Shown piece by piece: positions 56,257 through 64,000 of a stretch of 64,000 bases of DNA. Source of the stretch: Bacteroidales bacterium UBA5226 (GTDB lineage Bacteria > Bacteroidota > Bacteroidia > Bacteroidales > UBA932); the NCBI GenBank assembly GCA_002409325.1, contig DHUU01000017.1:1-64000 (forward strand), in the 5' to 3' direction. Made by a program: the position numbers and the translations under genes. The first letter of the stretch is position 1. Every line of letters begins with the position of its first letter. Below the pieces are notes generated by a model that saw only the letters and a list, made by a program, of their open reading frames with translations, was not told the origin of the DNA and searched no databases.

Positions 56257-56680
56257 TTTGCAACTGGCTGAGAAATTTCTGAACTGCGGGAGTAGATAAT
56301 TCCCAGGAGGGAAAATGTTGTGCAAGATAGATTTCGGCCTGTTGCATGTTTTTTAGCGACTGCAGGTCGGCTATAGTCTTTTCGTACAGGCTGCTGTCTT
56401 CAGAGAAAAGGGTTTTCAGGTAAAGGAATCTGTCGTTTAGGGGAATGACTTCTTTGAGGGGGCCCTTGTTTTTTGTTTTTGCCAGAGAGTCGGCAAGGGT
56501 GGGATGCCGGCCTAGTTCGGAAAACTGATCTTTAATAGTACCGGCAGCGGCAACGGGAGGGGTTTCCAGTTCAAAATCACCGGGCGTACCGAAAACGGCT
56601 TCCGGAGTAAACAAGGCATCGATCCTGGCGGCTAGCTGGGCAAGCAATTCTTTTATTTCCCGGTATTCCCTTTCGTTCAC
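56246..56680 (-). CDS. Conserved hypothetical protein, GTG start
   Basis: 144 residues. An N-terminal coiled-coil-like helix (REYREIKELLAQLAARIDAL), a linker, and a C-terminal helical part with the pattern IPLNDRFLYLKTLF and AEIYLAQHFPSW that I have seen in small Bacteroidetes proteins without a named function. The start codon is GTG at 56680, 4 nt after a perfect -7 box. Overlaps rsmI. Confidence 0.75.
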   Translation of the reverse strand: MNEREYREIKELLAQLAARIDALFTPEAVFGTPGDFELETPPVAAAGTIKDQFSELGRHPTLADSLAKTKNKGPLKEVIPLNDRFLYLKTLFSEDSSLYEKTIADLQSLKNMQQAEIYLAQHFPSWELSTPAVQKFLSQLQNVF

Positions 56681-56684
56681 ACTT

Positions 56685-56692
56685 CAAAAATA
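56685..56692 (-). promoter_or_regulatory. -7 box TATTTTTG
   Basis: Perfect TAnnTTTG on the minus strand, 4 nt before the GTG start of the hypothetical gene at 56680. Confidence 0.5.
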
Positions 56693-56705
56693 AATATAAA
56701 AATGC

Positions 56706-57416
56706 TTATTGAGGAATAAATCGGTAGACAATTTCTCCCGATTGCAGGGGCGGGGCATTAACCGATGCGCTAAACCGGCTTTGACGCGCTGCACGCAGGG
56801 CATACTCCTGAAGGCAATGGTCCTGAGAAGAGAAATACGAAACTATAGCAGCTTTCTGAACATAGCCTTTCCTGTCAACCTGGATAGAGATGGTAACATC
56901 GCCTCCGCCCAGGCATTTATAAACAGGAATGGAAAGGCTCATGGCCTTACGTCCTTCCAGAGTGTATTCCAGCACGGCAGGGCCAGTATACGGGACGAGG
57001 TCCTGCTTGTTTTCCTTTTTGTCCGCAATGGCCATTTCTTCCACACCGCCCTGTTCCTCAATTTCTCTGCGGGAAGCATCCAGGCGCTTCTGCAACGCTT
57101 CCGCTTCTTTGTAAACCTGGGAGGGATCTGTGTGGCGATCATCCTTCAGGGGACGGTTTCTCAGGGTGGCATCAACCGCCACGTTTCTTGATTCCCTTTG
57201 AACACCCGCAATCAGATCATCCAGCCCAGCACTTACCTCGGCCCTGATCCTTTCCTTCTGTTGTTCCAGCTCTAGTTCTTCCTGGGGTGTAAAGTCAAGC
57301 ATAAAAGAGGACTCTTTTTTTATGATCAAAGAGATCTGAAGCGACAAAATGACAATAAGGGCTACCAGGTGTATGATAAGTGTCAGGTAAAGTCCAACGC
57401 GCATTTCTTTTTTCAT
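56706..57416 (-). CDS. TonB-like envelope protein
   Basis: 236 residues. One N-terminal TM (~9-30, LTLIIHLVALIVILSLQISL), a long charged, coiled-coil-like middle (~40-145) and a C-terminal domain like TonB_C (GGGDVTISIQVDRKGYVQKAAIV, ALRAARQSRFSAS). It lacks the Pro-Lys/Pro-Glu linker of classical TonB. Likely an energy-transducer relative; 12 bp downstream of udk. Confidence 0.72.
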   Translation of the reverse strand: MKKEMRVGLYLTLIIHLVALIVILSLQISLIIKKESSFMLDFTPQEELELEQQKERIRAEVSAGLDDLIAGVQRESRNVAVDATLRNRPLKDDRHTDPSQVYKEAEALQKRLDASRREIEEQGGVEEMAIADKKENKQDLVPYTGPAVLEYTLEGRKAMSLSIPVYKCLGGGDVTISIQVDRKGYVQKAAIVSYFSSQDHCLQEYALRAARQSRFSASVNAPPLQSGEIVYRFIPQ

Positions 57417-57428
57417 GACCGGGTATGC

Positions 57429-58043
57429 TTATCTTGAGAGCATGGCTAGTTCAATGGTAGATATGAGCATATTGATGGCTACCGTGTTGTGTCCTCCCTG
57501 TGGAATTATGATGTCGGCATAACGTTTGGTAGGCTCAATGAATTGCAGGTGCATGGGTTTTACCGTCTTCTCGTAACGTTCCAGAACCTTGTTCACAGAG
57601 CGGCCCCTCTCGACAATATCCCTTGATATTACCCGGGATAACCTGTCATCAGCGTCGGCATCCACAAATATCTTCATATCAAGGCAGTTCCTAAGGGGCG
57701 GATCGGTAAAGATCAGGATCCCTTCCACAATGATGATCTGGGTGGGTTCTGTATGGATGGATTCGGGCAGACGGGTGCAGGTGATGTAGGAATACATAGG
57801 TTGCTCAATGGCGGCTCCGGACTTCAGCCTGAGCAGGTGCTCCACCATCAGTTCCCAGTCTATGGATTGTGGATGGTCAAAGTTCAGCTCCTGCCTTTTT
57901 TCCAGCGGAAGGTGCGAATTGTCTTTGTAGTATGAATCTTGTGGAATTACCGTAATTTGTTTTTCATCAAGTCGTTCCAGGATTTTGTTAACGACTGTTG
58001 TTTTTCCTGAACCGGTACCGCCGGCTATTCCAATGACCAACAT
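57429..58043 (-). CDS. udk: Uridine kinase
   Basis: 204 residues. P-loop GIAGGTGSGKTTVVNKI (~6), IPQDSYYKD (~36), NFDHPQSIDW (~54), ILIFTDPPLR and SRVISRDIVERGRS (~138). Phosphorylates uridine and cytidine. 2 bp after asnS. Confidence 0.97.
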   Translation of the reverse strand: MLVIGIAGGTGSGKTTVVNKILERLDEKQITVIPQDSYYKDNSHLPLEKRQELNFDHPQSIDWELMVEHLLRLKSGAAIEQPMYSYITCTRLPESIHTEPTQIIIVEGILIFTDPPLRNCLDMKIFVDADADDRLSRVISRDIVERGRSVNKVLERYEKTVKPMHLQFIEPTKRYADIIIPQGGHNTVAINMLISTIELAMLSR

Positions 58044-58045
58044 AA

Positions 58046-59437
58046 TTAAAATTCTGCAGATTTAGGGGTACGCGGGAACGGAATGACATCCCTGATATTG
58101 GTCATTCCTGTAATAAAGAGGAGCAATCTTTCAAATCCCAGCCCGAAGCCGGAATGCGGGGCTGTTCCATAACGGCGGGTGTCCAGGTACCAGTTCAGAT
58201 TCTCCTGGGACATATTCATCTCCTGCATCTTGGATAGCAGTTTTTCCAGATCCTCCTCGCGCTGTGACCCTCCAATGATCTCTCCGATTTTCGGGAAAAG
58301 AATATCCATGGCCCTAACAGTCTTTCCGTCCTCATTTTCTTTCATGTAGAAAGCCTTGATTTCCCTGGGATAGTCAGTCAGGATGACTGGACGCCTGAAG
58401 TGTTTTTCAACCAGGTAGCGTTCGTGTTCGCTTTGCAGGTCAACACCCCAGTACACAGGGTAATCGAATTCCTGTTTGCTGCCGGTAAGGATCTCGATGG
58501 CTTCTGTATAGGAAAGGCGGACAAAATCTATGTTGCAGACACCTTCCAGCCTGTTAATCAGCTCCTTGTCCAACATATTATTAAGAAACTGCAGGTCAGA
58601 GGCGCAATTTTCCAGAGCGTAACGGACCAGGTATTTGATAAAGTCTTCTGCCAGGTCCATGTTGTCGTGTATGTCATAAAAAGCCATTTCCGGCTCAATC
58701 ATCCAGAATTCAGCCAGGTGCCTTGGCGTGTTGCTGTTTTCTGCCCTGAAAGTAGGCCCGAAAGTATAAATTTCTCCAAGGGCCATAGCGCCCAGTTCTC
58801 CTTCCAACTGACCGCTGACCGTGAGGCTTGTCTGGCGGCCGAAAAAGTCTTGCGTATAGTCAATTGCTCCGTCTTTTTCTTTAGGGGGGTTGTTTAAATC
58901 CAGGGTGGTCACCTGGAACATGGCACCTGCGCCTTCGCAGTCAGAAGCAGTAATGATTGGGGTGTGTAGGTAAACAAAACCCTTATCGTTAAAGTATTTA
59001 TGTATGGCATAAGCCATCGCGTGACGGATTCTCAGAACACATCCAAAGGTATTGGTTCTGGGCCTTAAGTGGGCAATTTCTCGGAGGAACTCCATGCTGT
59101 GTCCTTTTTTCTGCAGGGGATAAACAGCAGGATCTGCAGTCCCGTAAATTTCTATCTCTTCTGCCTTGATTTCAACCGCCTGTTCTGTTCCCGGGGAAGG
59201 AACCAGCTGCCCACTCACCCGAAGGCAGGCGCCGGTGGTTGCCGGACGAAGCATGTCTTCTGTGAACAGATTCATATCACATACTATCTGTACGTTATGA
59301 ATAGTGGAACCATCGTTCAGGGCTATGAAAGTTATGTTTTTGTTTCCTCTTTTGGTGCGAACCCACCCTTTGACCAGCACAGTGACTCCTGCCTGTATCT
59401 TAAGCAGGTCAACAATTTTGGTGCGTGATTTTGTCAT
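58046..59437 (-). CDS. asnS: Asparaginyl-tRNA synthetase
   Basis: 463 residues. OB-fold anticodon-binding N-domain ([20 protein letters not shown]), then class II motifs: motif 1 near [18 protein letters not shown], motif 2 [21 protein letters not shown] (quoted in part; ~225), motif 3 [16 protein letters not shown] (~435). Charges the tRNA-Asn type found at 6487. 5 bp after ahcY. Confidence 0.97.
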   Translation of the reverse strand: MTKSRTKIVDLLKIQAGVTVLVKGWVRTKRGNKNITFIALNDGSTIHNVQIVCDMNLFTEDMLRPATTGACLRVSGQLVPSPGTEQAVEIKAEEIEIYGTADPAVYPLQKKGHSMEFLREIAHLRPRTNTFGCVLRIRHAMAYAIHKYFNDKGFVYLHTPIITASDCEGAGAMFQVTTLDLNNPPKEKDGAIDYTQDFFGRQTSLTVSGQLEGELGAMALGEIYTFGPTFRAENSNTPRHLAEFWMIEPEMAFYDIHDNMDLAEDFIKYLVRYALENCASDLQFLNNMLDKELINRLEGVCNIDFVRLSYTEAIEILTGSKQEFDYPVYWGVDLQSEHERYLVEKHFRRPVILTDYPREIKAFYMKENEDGKTVRAMDILFPKIGEIIGGSQREEDLEKLLSKMQEMNMSQENLNWYLDTRRYGTAPHSGFGLGFERLLLFITGMTNIRDVIPFPRTPKSAEF

Positions 59438-59442
59438 AATGA

Positions 59443-60837
59443 TTAATATCTGTAATAATCCGGTTTGAAGGGGCCGTCAACATCCACCCCAATATAATCT
59501 GACTGTTTCTTTGTGAGAGGGGTCAGTTCAACGCCCAGATAATCCAGGTGCAGACGTGCCACCTCTTCGTCCAGAAGCTTGGGTAGCTGATAAACCCCCA
59601 GTTCGTGTTTTGCAGTCCAGAGGTTAATCTGCGCCAGGACCTGGTTTGTAAAGGAATTGCTCATGACAAATGACGGATGCCCGGTAGCGCAGCCCAGGTT
59701 CACCAGGCGCCCTTCAGCCAGCAAAATGATGGAGTGGCCGTCCGGAAAACAGAACTGATCCACCTGAGGTTTGATATTGACCTTTCTTATCCCCGGATAT
59801 TTTGTAAGGGCATCCACCTGAATTTCATCGTCAAAATGACCAATATTGCATACGATTGCCTGGTCCCTCATTTTTTCCATGTGTTCCAGGCGTATAACAT
59901 CACAGTTGCCTGTAGCCGTCACAAATATCCGTCCCTGTTCCAGGCAATTTTCCAGCCTGCGGACTTCAAATCCTTCTATAGAAGCCTGGAGTGCACAAAT
60001 GGGATCAATTTCGGTGACAATAACCCGGGCACCGTAGGAACGCATGCTTCTGGCACACCCCTTTCCCACATCCCCGTATCCACAGATTACCACTACCTTT
60101 CCGGCGATCATCACATCGGTGGCACGTTTGATGCCGTCCGCAAGGGATTCGTGGCATCCGTAAAGGTTGTCAAATTTTGATTTGGTAACCGAATCATTCA
60201 CATTAATGGCCGGAAAGAGCAATTCTCCTTTCTCAAACATATGATAGAGCCGGTGAACTCCGGTTGTGGTCTCTTCACTGACGCCCTTCATTCCGCTGAC
60301 CATACGTGACCACATGCCGGGACGTTCCTGCAGTGTCTTCCGCAGCAGGCCGGCAATGATTTTTTCTTCTTCGTTCCTGGTAAGGGTATCCAGGGAGGAA
60401 GGATCTTTTTCGGCAAGAACACCCTTGTGTACCAGCAAGGTGGCATCTCCGCCATCGTCAACGATCATGTGAGGGCCTTTGCCGTTGGGAAAAGAGAGGG
60501 CCTGCAGGGTACACCACCAGTAATCTTCAAGGCTTTCACCTTTCCAGGCAAAGACAGGAACTCCGGCAGCGGCCATGGCTGCAGCTGCATGATCCTGGGT
60601 AGAAAAAATATTACACGAGGCCCAGCGTACATCTGCACCAAGCATGCGGAGCGTGTCTATGAGAACGGCTGTCTGAACGGTCATATGAAGACTCCCGGTA
60701 ATACGTGCTCCGCGCAGGGGTTTCTCCTCTTTGTATAGATTGCGCAGTGCCATAAGTCCCGGCATTTCCTTTTCTGCCAGGAGAATCTCTTTATGACCAA
60801 AGCCTGCCAGTTCTGTATCCTTGATTTTGTAATCCAT
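59443..60837 (-). CDS. ahcY: Adenosylhomocysteinase
   Basis: 464 residues. [16 protein letters not shown] (~48), [16 protein letters not shown] (~216), NAD site [18 protein letters not shown] (~250), [10 protein letters not shown] (~305) and the C-terminal KPDYYRY. Hydrolyses S-adenosylhomocysteine, relieving inhibition of methyltransferases. First gene of a tight ahcY-asnS-udk-TonB-like run (gaps 5, 2, 12 bp). Confidence 0.97.
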   Translation of the reverse strand: MDYKIKDTELAGFGHKEILLAEKEMPGLMALRNLYKEEKPLRGARITGSLHMTVQTAVLIDTLRMLGADVRWASCNIFSTQDHAAAAMAAAGVPVFAWKGESLEDYWWCTLQALSFPNGKGPHMIVDDGGDATLLVHKGVLAEKDPSSLDTLTRNEEEKIIAGLLRKTLQERPGMWSRMVSGMKGVSEETTTGVHRLYHMFEKGELLFPAINVNDSVTKSKFDNLYGCHESLADGIKRATDVMIAGKVVVICGYGDVGKGCARSMRSYGARVIVTEIDPICALQASIEGFEVRRLENCLEQGRIFVTATGNCDVIRLEHMEKMRDQAIVCNIGHFDDEIQVDALTKYPGIRKVNIKPQVDQFCFPDGHSIILLAEGRLVNLGCATGHPSFVMSNSFTNQVLAQINLWTAKHELGVYQLPKLLDEEVARLHLDYLGVELTPLTKKQSDYIGVDVDGPFKPDYYRY

Positions 60838-60847
60838 CTTTTTTTTA

Positions 60848-60855
60848 CAAAGGTA
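60848..60855 (-). promoter_or_regulatory. -7 box TACCTTTG for ahcY operon
   Basis: Perfect TAnnTTTG on the minus strand, 10 nt before the ahcY ATG. Confidence 0.6.
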
Positions 60856-60876
60856 AGCAAAAATAAAAATCAGGTT

Positions 60877-61665
60877 TTAAAATCCCAAAGCATCCCGCAA
60901 TGTTCTGTATCCCGAGGCACTAATCCGGACAGATTCTCCGTTTATCAGGACAATAAGCTGTTGTTCCCCGAACCTTTCTATCCTGCTAATTTTGGAAACG
61001 TTTACAATGAAGGAACGGTGAATCCTTACAAATTGCGAGGGTGCAAGTATTTCCTGCAGGTGTTTCATGGTCTCTTCTTTCAGCCATTTCCCCTCCATGG
61101 TTACCAGCCAGACGTAATCCCCGTCTGCCTGAATGAACAGGAGTTCATTGATGGGAATGACTTTGATCCCATTCCCGGACCTAACAAGAATCTTATCGGG
61201 ATAGTCATTCCCGGGTATATCCGTAGTCCCGGGCCGAAGCGGGGGTGTTTCCTGCTTTTCTTGCTGATCCTGCATCCCCGGTCCATTTCCCGCTTTTATC
61301 CAAAGCTTGAATATGATAAACAGAAGAAGTGATATCAATGCACGCAGGGGCAGGGTTGTGGTATATAAATTAAAGGCCCGGAGGTCCAGGTAAAAATACA
61401 TGGCCAGTACAGGCAGGCCGATGATTCCTGAACAAAAAATCAGGACCTGTACGTAAGCGGGCATGCCGTATACGTTCATCTTGTGTGTGAAAAAACCCAG
61501 AATAACCATACTGATGGCAAAAATAACCCCGTCGGCCAGTATGTCAGCCCATGATAAAGACACAAAAGATCCGGTCAGGTAAGCAACAAGGAGCGCTGCC
61601 ACCAGGACAACGCCCATGGTTGCCGCCACTTTATATTTACCTGATCTCTCCACCGCCAAAAACAC
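60877..61665 (-). CDS. Membrane-anchored LytTR transcriptional regulator
   Basis: 262 residues. About four TM segments in the first ~125 residues, a linker, then a LytTR DNA-binding domain (~160-255): INELLFIQADGDYVWLVTM, FVRIHRSFIVNVSKISRIE, and VRISASGYRTLRDAL. Its ATG lies 29 bp inside the LiaF-like gene, so the two are translated together; the LiaF-like partner may control it. Confidence 0.88.
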   Translation of the reverse strand: MFLAVERSGKYKVAATMGVVLVAALLVAYLTGSFVSLSWADILADGVIFAISMVILGFFTHKMNVYGMPAYVQVLIFCSGIIGLPVLAMYFYLDLRAFNLYTTTLPLRALISLLLFIIFKLWIKAGNGPGMQDQQEKQETPPLRPGTTDIPGNDYPDKILVRSGNGIKVIPINELLFIQADGDYVWLVTMEGKWLKEETMKHLQEILAPSQFVRIHRSFIVNVSKISRIERFGEQQLIVLINGESVRISASGYRTLRDALGF

Positions 61666-62431
61666 ATTCTGCTTTAATAATCAGTTTGGCCCCTTTTTCA
61701 ATGTTGTCTGTAAATGGCCGTTTATCCTTAAAGCCGCCGAATACGGAATCGCTCTGGATCTCTACGTTCCACCCGGCGGGAATGAGCAGGGTAGTTCCGC
61801 CGAAAACTGAGGAGATGGATAAATGGGATATGCCTTCCTGCAGTGTTGTCTTTCGCAAATCAAGTGTTACGCCACCGAACACGTTTTCTATGGATCCGCC
61901 TCGGAACACGGGTTCCAGGAAAACGTTGTCGGCTCCGTTAAAAACTGTGGAATAATAGACAAATCCGTCATCAAAACGTCCGCCCACCCCGGATGAATTC
62001 ACCCGGGCATTGTGCCTGCAGTGGTGAGACGAGGTATGTCCCTTGCGTGATCTGGTAAAGATTATGATTCCCACGGCCACCAGAATCAGAGGCCAGAGGT
62101 CCCCCCAGTGAAGTCTTGTCAACCACTCCATACCAGCGAATAAACTCAGGGAACCTAACCTGGGCAATATAAATATGGTGCCTATAACGAGCAGGATCAC
62201 ACCCTGGGTGACCTGCTTTTTGATTAAAGAAACCAGCCCGATCACAATAAGGAGCATTTGCCATGAAAGCAGAACATGGCGCAGGTCGTAAGAGATCCAA
62301 CCGGCATTTGAAAAAATCAGGAGGCACCCGGCTATGATCAATATTAGCCCGACGAATATACCACCTGATAACATGTTTTTGCGTCCCGTGTTTTCCGGAA
62401 CCTGTTGGTCCTGTTTATCCAGAATTTCCAT
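61637..62431 (-). CDS. LiaF-like membrane protein
   Basis: 264 residues from ATG 62431. Four short TM segments in the first ~125 residues (GIFVGLILIIAGCLLIFSNAG, LLIVIGLVSL, GVILLVIGTIFILP, WPLILVAVGIIIF) and a beta-helical C-terminal domain of repeats with VFGG (NVFGGVTLDL, SVFGGTTLLIP, SVFGGFKDKR, CVFGGGEI) as in LiaF/VraT-type 'cell wall-active antibiotics response' proteins. Those proteins repress envelope-stress signalling. Confidence 0.87.
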   Translation of the reverse strand: MEILDKQDQQVPENTGRKNMLSGGIFVGLILIIAGCLLIFSNAGWISYDLRHVLLSWQMLLIVIGLVSLIKKQVTQGVILLVIGTIFILPRLGSLSLFAGMEWLTRLHWGDLWPLILVAVGIIIFTRSRKGHTSSHHCRHNARVNSSGVGGRFDDGFVYYSTVFNGADNVFLEPVFRGGSIENVFGGVTLDLRKTTLQEGISHLSISSVFGGTTLLIPAGWNVEIQSDSVFGGFKDKRPFTDNIEKGAKLIIKAECVFGGGEIR

Positions 62432-62461
62432 AATATAAAATTTTAGTAAGTAGATATGCTG

Positions 62462-62469
62462 CAAATGTA
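62462..62469 (-). promoter_or_regulatory. -7 box TACATTTG for LiaF-LytTR
   Basis: Perfect TAnnTTTG on the minus strand, 30 nt before the ATG at 62431. Confidence 0.55.
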
Positions 62470-62509
62470 ACGGCATATCCCCGGCCAGTCAACAGAAAAT
62501 CGGTGAATG

Positions 62510-62542
62510 CGGGAAGTTTTCCCGACCAAACGCCGGTTTGGT
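62510..62542. repeat. Two adjacent perfect hairpins
   Basis: CGGGAA-GTT-TTCCCG (62510-62524) and ACCAAAC-GCCG-GTTTGGT (62525-62542) abut without a gap, just past the alkaline phosphatase stop and upstream of the LiaF-like promoter. No T run follows on the minus strand, so this is not a classical terminator; a processing or Rho-type end is possible. Confidence 0.5.
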
Positions 62543-62545
62543 TCG

Positions 62546-63760
62546 TTAAAAGATTATGCCCATAGCCTGGCAAATCTTTTTTGGTATATCGGTATTGTCC
62601 ATTCTTCCGGAAAAGAGTCCGCTACCGGCACCCATGGCATACACAGGTACAGGAATTCCGGTATGGGAAGAGGTAGTCCACCCGATGCGGGCCCTGTTGT
62701 TCATTTCTGCCACTTGGTCAGTCATTTCTTTATCGCCGGTCTGCAGCAGCATATCTTTGGAGGCGTTCTGTTCTGCCAGCTGGTCAAAATATATGGAATA
62801 CCCGCCTTCCCGACCCAGGGTCAAGCCGCCTGTTTCATGATCTGCAGTTACTACGATCAGGGTTTCTTCGGGATGTTTTTGTGCAAATTCAAGAGCCACC
62901 TGTACTGCATCACTCAGGTCCAGGGTTTCCAGAATGGATGTTTTTCCGTCATTGGAGTGACAGGCCCAATCAATGCGGCCACTTTCGCTCATCAGGAAAA
63001 AGCCTTTTTCATTTTCCAGAAAATCAATGGCGGCGGTTATGATAGAGGCATGTGTCATATCGCCTTCTTTCCGGTCAATGGCATAGGGCAGGGCTCCCAT
63101 ACAGTCCAGTTCCTTATCCTGAAGCAATATCATTTTTTTGGCACCGGCAGATGCATCAAAATTTTCAATCCCATATACAATCTGATATCCCGCTTCTTCT
63201 ATGAGCGAGAGAACCGATACCTGGTCCTTGTTTTTCCCTTCGGGCTGTACAAAGCCTCCTCCGCCAAAAAAATCAAATCCTGTCTGGGGCAATTGGACGG
63301 CAATATCATAGTAATCAGACCGGGAAGCGGCATTAGCATAAAAAGCACCCGGTGTAGCATGGTCTAACGTAACTGTGGATGAAACACCCACCCGGTATCC
63401 TGCCTTTTTAATTTTATAGGTTATAGCTTCCAGGTCCAGAGAGTCGGTTGTTACACCCAACATGCCATTGGCTGTCTTATGCCCGGTGGCCAGGGCTGTA
63501 CCTGCTGCGGAAGAACAGGTGATATAATTGTTTACACTAAAGGTTGTGGCAGTTCCCATAACCGGGAAATCCGTAAAGGACAACTTTTCAAATCCGATTT
63601 CATCTGCGGAATCAGCCAGCCAGGCCTCTGCCAGGGCAACCTGAGCAAGTCCCATCCCGTCCCCAATAAAGTAAAAAACATATTTTGCCTGTTGTTCTGA
63701 TTGCTGACAGCCCATTAACACGGCAACTGCCAGGATGGTGAATAAACGTTTCATAGACAT
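62546..63760 (-). CDS. Alkaline phosphatase (lipoprotein)
   Basis: 404 residues (a second ATG at 63754 fits as well). Lipobox AVLMGCQQ (Cys ~18). Alkaline phosphatase fold: YFIGDGMGLAQ (first metal Asp, ~32), nucleophile Ser region TCSSAAGTALATGH (~83), SESGRIDWACHSND (~255), VVTADHETGGLT (~300) and WTTSSHTGIPVPVYA (~365). Releases phosphate from monoesters at the outside of the inner membrane or at the outer membrane. A near -7 box (TAACTTTA, 63781-63788) precedes it. Confidence 0.94.
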   Translation of the reverse strand: MSMKRLFTILAVAVLMGCQQSEQQAKYVFYFIGDGMGLAQVALAEAWLADSADEIGFEKLSFTDFPVMGTATTFSVNNYITCSSAAGTALATGHKTANGMLGVTTDSLDLEAITYKIKKAGYRVGVSSTVTLDHATPGAFYANAASRSDYYDIAVQLPQTGFDFFGGGGFVQPEGKNKDQVSVLSLIEEAGYQIVYGIENFDASAGAKKMILLQDKELDCMGALPYAIDRKEGDMTHASIITAAIDFLENEKGFFLMSESGRIDWACHSNDGKTSILETLDLSDAVQVALEFAQKHPEETLIVVTADHETGGLTLGREGGYSIYFDQLAEQNASKDMLLQTGDKEMTDQVAEMNNRARIGWTTSSHTGIPVPVYAMGAGSGLFSGRMDNTDIPKKICQAMGIIF

Positions 63761-63793
63761 AGTTGAAAAAAATTCAGATGTAAAGTTAAAAAA

Positions 63794-63819
63794 AAAGCCG
63801 TAGTCTGCACTACGGCTTT
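63794..63819 (-). terminator. Terminator between exbD and alkaline phosphatase
   Basis: An 11-bp perfect stem, AAAGCCGTAGT with ACTACGGCTTT around a 4-base loop, followed on the minus strand by a long T run (63785-63796). It ends the exbD transcript. Confidence 0.88.
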
Positions 63820-63838
63820 GAATGATAGAATTACCAGA

Positions 63839-64000
63839 TTATAATCCCGTTGTTTTTGCAGCCTTGCGGCGGGTAGAGTACATGATTTTCAAAGCGGAAC
63901 AACGCCGGAGTTCCTGCTTAACATCCGTCACAATCCCCATACGCACGTCTTCATCCACTTTCATTGATACCGTCATTAAAGGACGGTCGGCCTCTGACAT
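63839..64000 (-). CDS. exbD: ExbD-type biopolymer transport protein, C-terminal end
   Basis: The last 53 residues of a gene entering from beyond the window edge (stop TAA at 63839-63841). The visible part, with MKVDEDVRMGIVTDVKQELR and a basic end (YSTRRKAAKTTGL), fits the periplasmic domain of ExbD/TolR proteins, which use the proton gradient to drive TonB. An in-frame ATG at 64000 is probably internal. Related in function to the TonB-like gene at 56706-57416. Confidence 0.75.
   Translation of the reverse strand: MSEADRPLMTVSMKVDEDVRMGIVTDVKQELRRCSALKIMYSTRRKAAKTTGL

Noticed and set aside
62507..63367. 286-residue ORF on the plus strand opposite alkaline phosphatase
   Set aside because: It is the antisense frame of a gene with all active-site motifs; its translation has no recognisable domain.
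1..64000. CRISPR array, prophage, insertion sequence or integrative element
   Set aside because: No regularly spaced repeats, no transposase, integrase, capsid or relaxase reading frame, and no tRNA-linked duplication were seen.

Overview
The window looks like a chromosome segment from a member of the Bacteroidetes, most probably order Bacteroidales. The evidence is the repeated TAnnTTTG -7 promoter element in front of genes on both strands, the near absence of Shine-Dalgarno sequences, HU-CCDC81, FISUMP, SPOR, TPM and 'LolA-like' PF17131 type proteins, and a mainly housekeeping gene set with short gaps and many ATGA/TAATG stop-start overlaps. I cannot name a genus. I see no rRNA, prophage, transposase, integrase or CRISPR array.

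Layout. 1-5664: the end of a tRNA-Ala, a membrane-anchored AraC-type regulator and a three-gene envelope operon (outer-membrane barrel, MMPL/RND transporter, LolA-like protein). 5668-9835: a membrane-bound HU-like protein, tRNA-Asn, an ABC-2 exporter, the manganese exporter mntP and a periplasmic asparaginase. 9839-16180 (minus): trpS-dnaG-metG-DUF389. 16248-18538: aroA-aroC, divergent from it. 18546-23108: recA, divergent from rlmN-recX, then an undescribed 58-residue small ORF with its own strong promoter and terminator, a YgjP-like metalloprotease and prfB with a programmed +1 frameshift. 23110-26253: a giant AddA/RecB-like helicase-nuclease. 26250-29879 (minus): apbE, a degenerate apbE copy and a Tat-exported amidohydrolase.

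29928-32242: a FISUMP lipoprotein and two TPM-domain proteins. 32093-34265 (minus): a CapA-like protein and PhoH, both in unusually long overlaps with neighbours. 34353-37231: SPOR lipoprotein, gcvT, and an M28-TonB_C fusion that lacks its catalytic acids. 37232-40899 (minus): leuS-yitT. 41175-42754: a pair of AraC-type regulators. 42758-45635 (minus): ABC ATPase, cobalamin adenosyltransferase, DUF2795 and trkA. 45773-49228: folE, cca, an HsdR_N-like protein and holA, the last two sharing a 26-bp divergent promoter. 49229-54738 (minus): ABC-2 exporter, split 5'-nucleotidase, tdk, alr. 54795-56680 (minus): hypothetical, rsmI, HhH protein. 56706-60837 (minus): ahcY-asnS-udk-TonB-like. 60877-64000 (minus): LiaF-like/LytTR pair, alkaline phosphatase and the end of an exbD.

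Main points of interest: (i) the promoter-smORF-terminator unit at 21153-21472; (ii) several genes whose start codon lies 4-8 nt after a perfect -7 box, suggesting leaderless or near-leaderless mRNAs, best shown by the back-to-back holA/HsdR_N promoter; (iii) probable pseudoenzymes (second ApbE copy, M28-TonB_C fusion); (iv) a PhoH tail apparently created by reading antisense through the glycine-rich end of its neighbour; (v) a compact, divergent aroC; (vi) an SD-like-element-dependent prfB frameshift in a lineage that rarely uses SD sequences. All functional statements are read from motifs in the translations; no database search was run.
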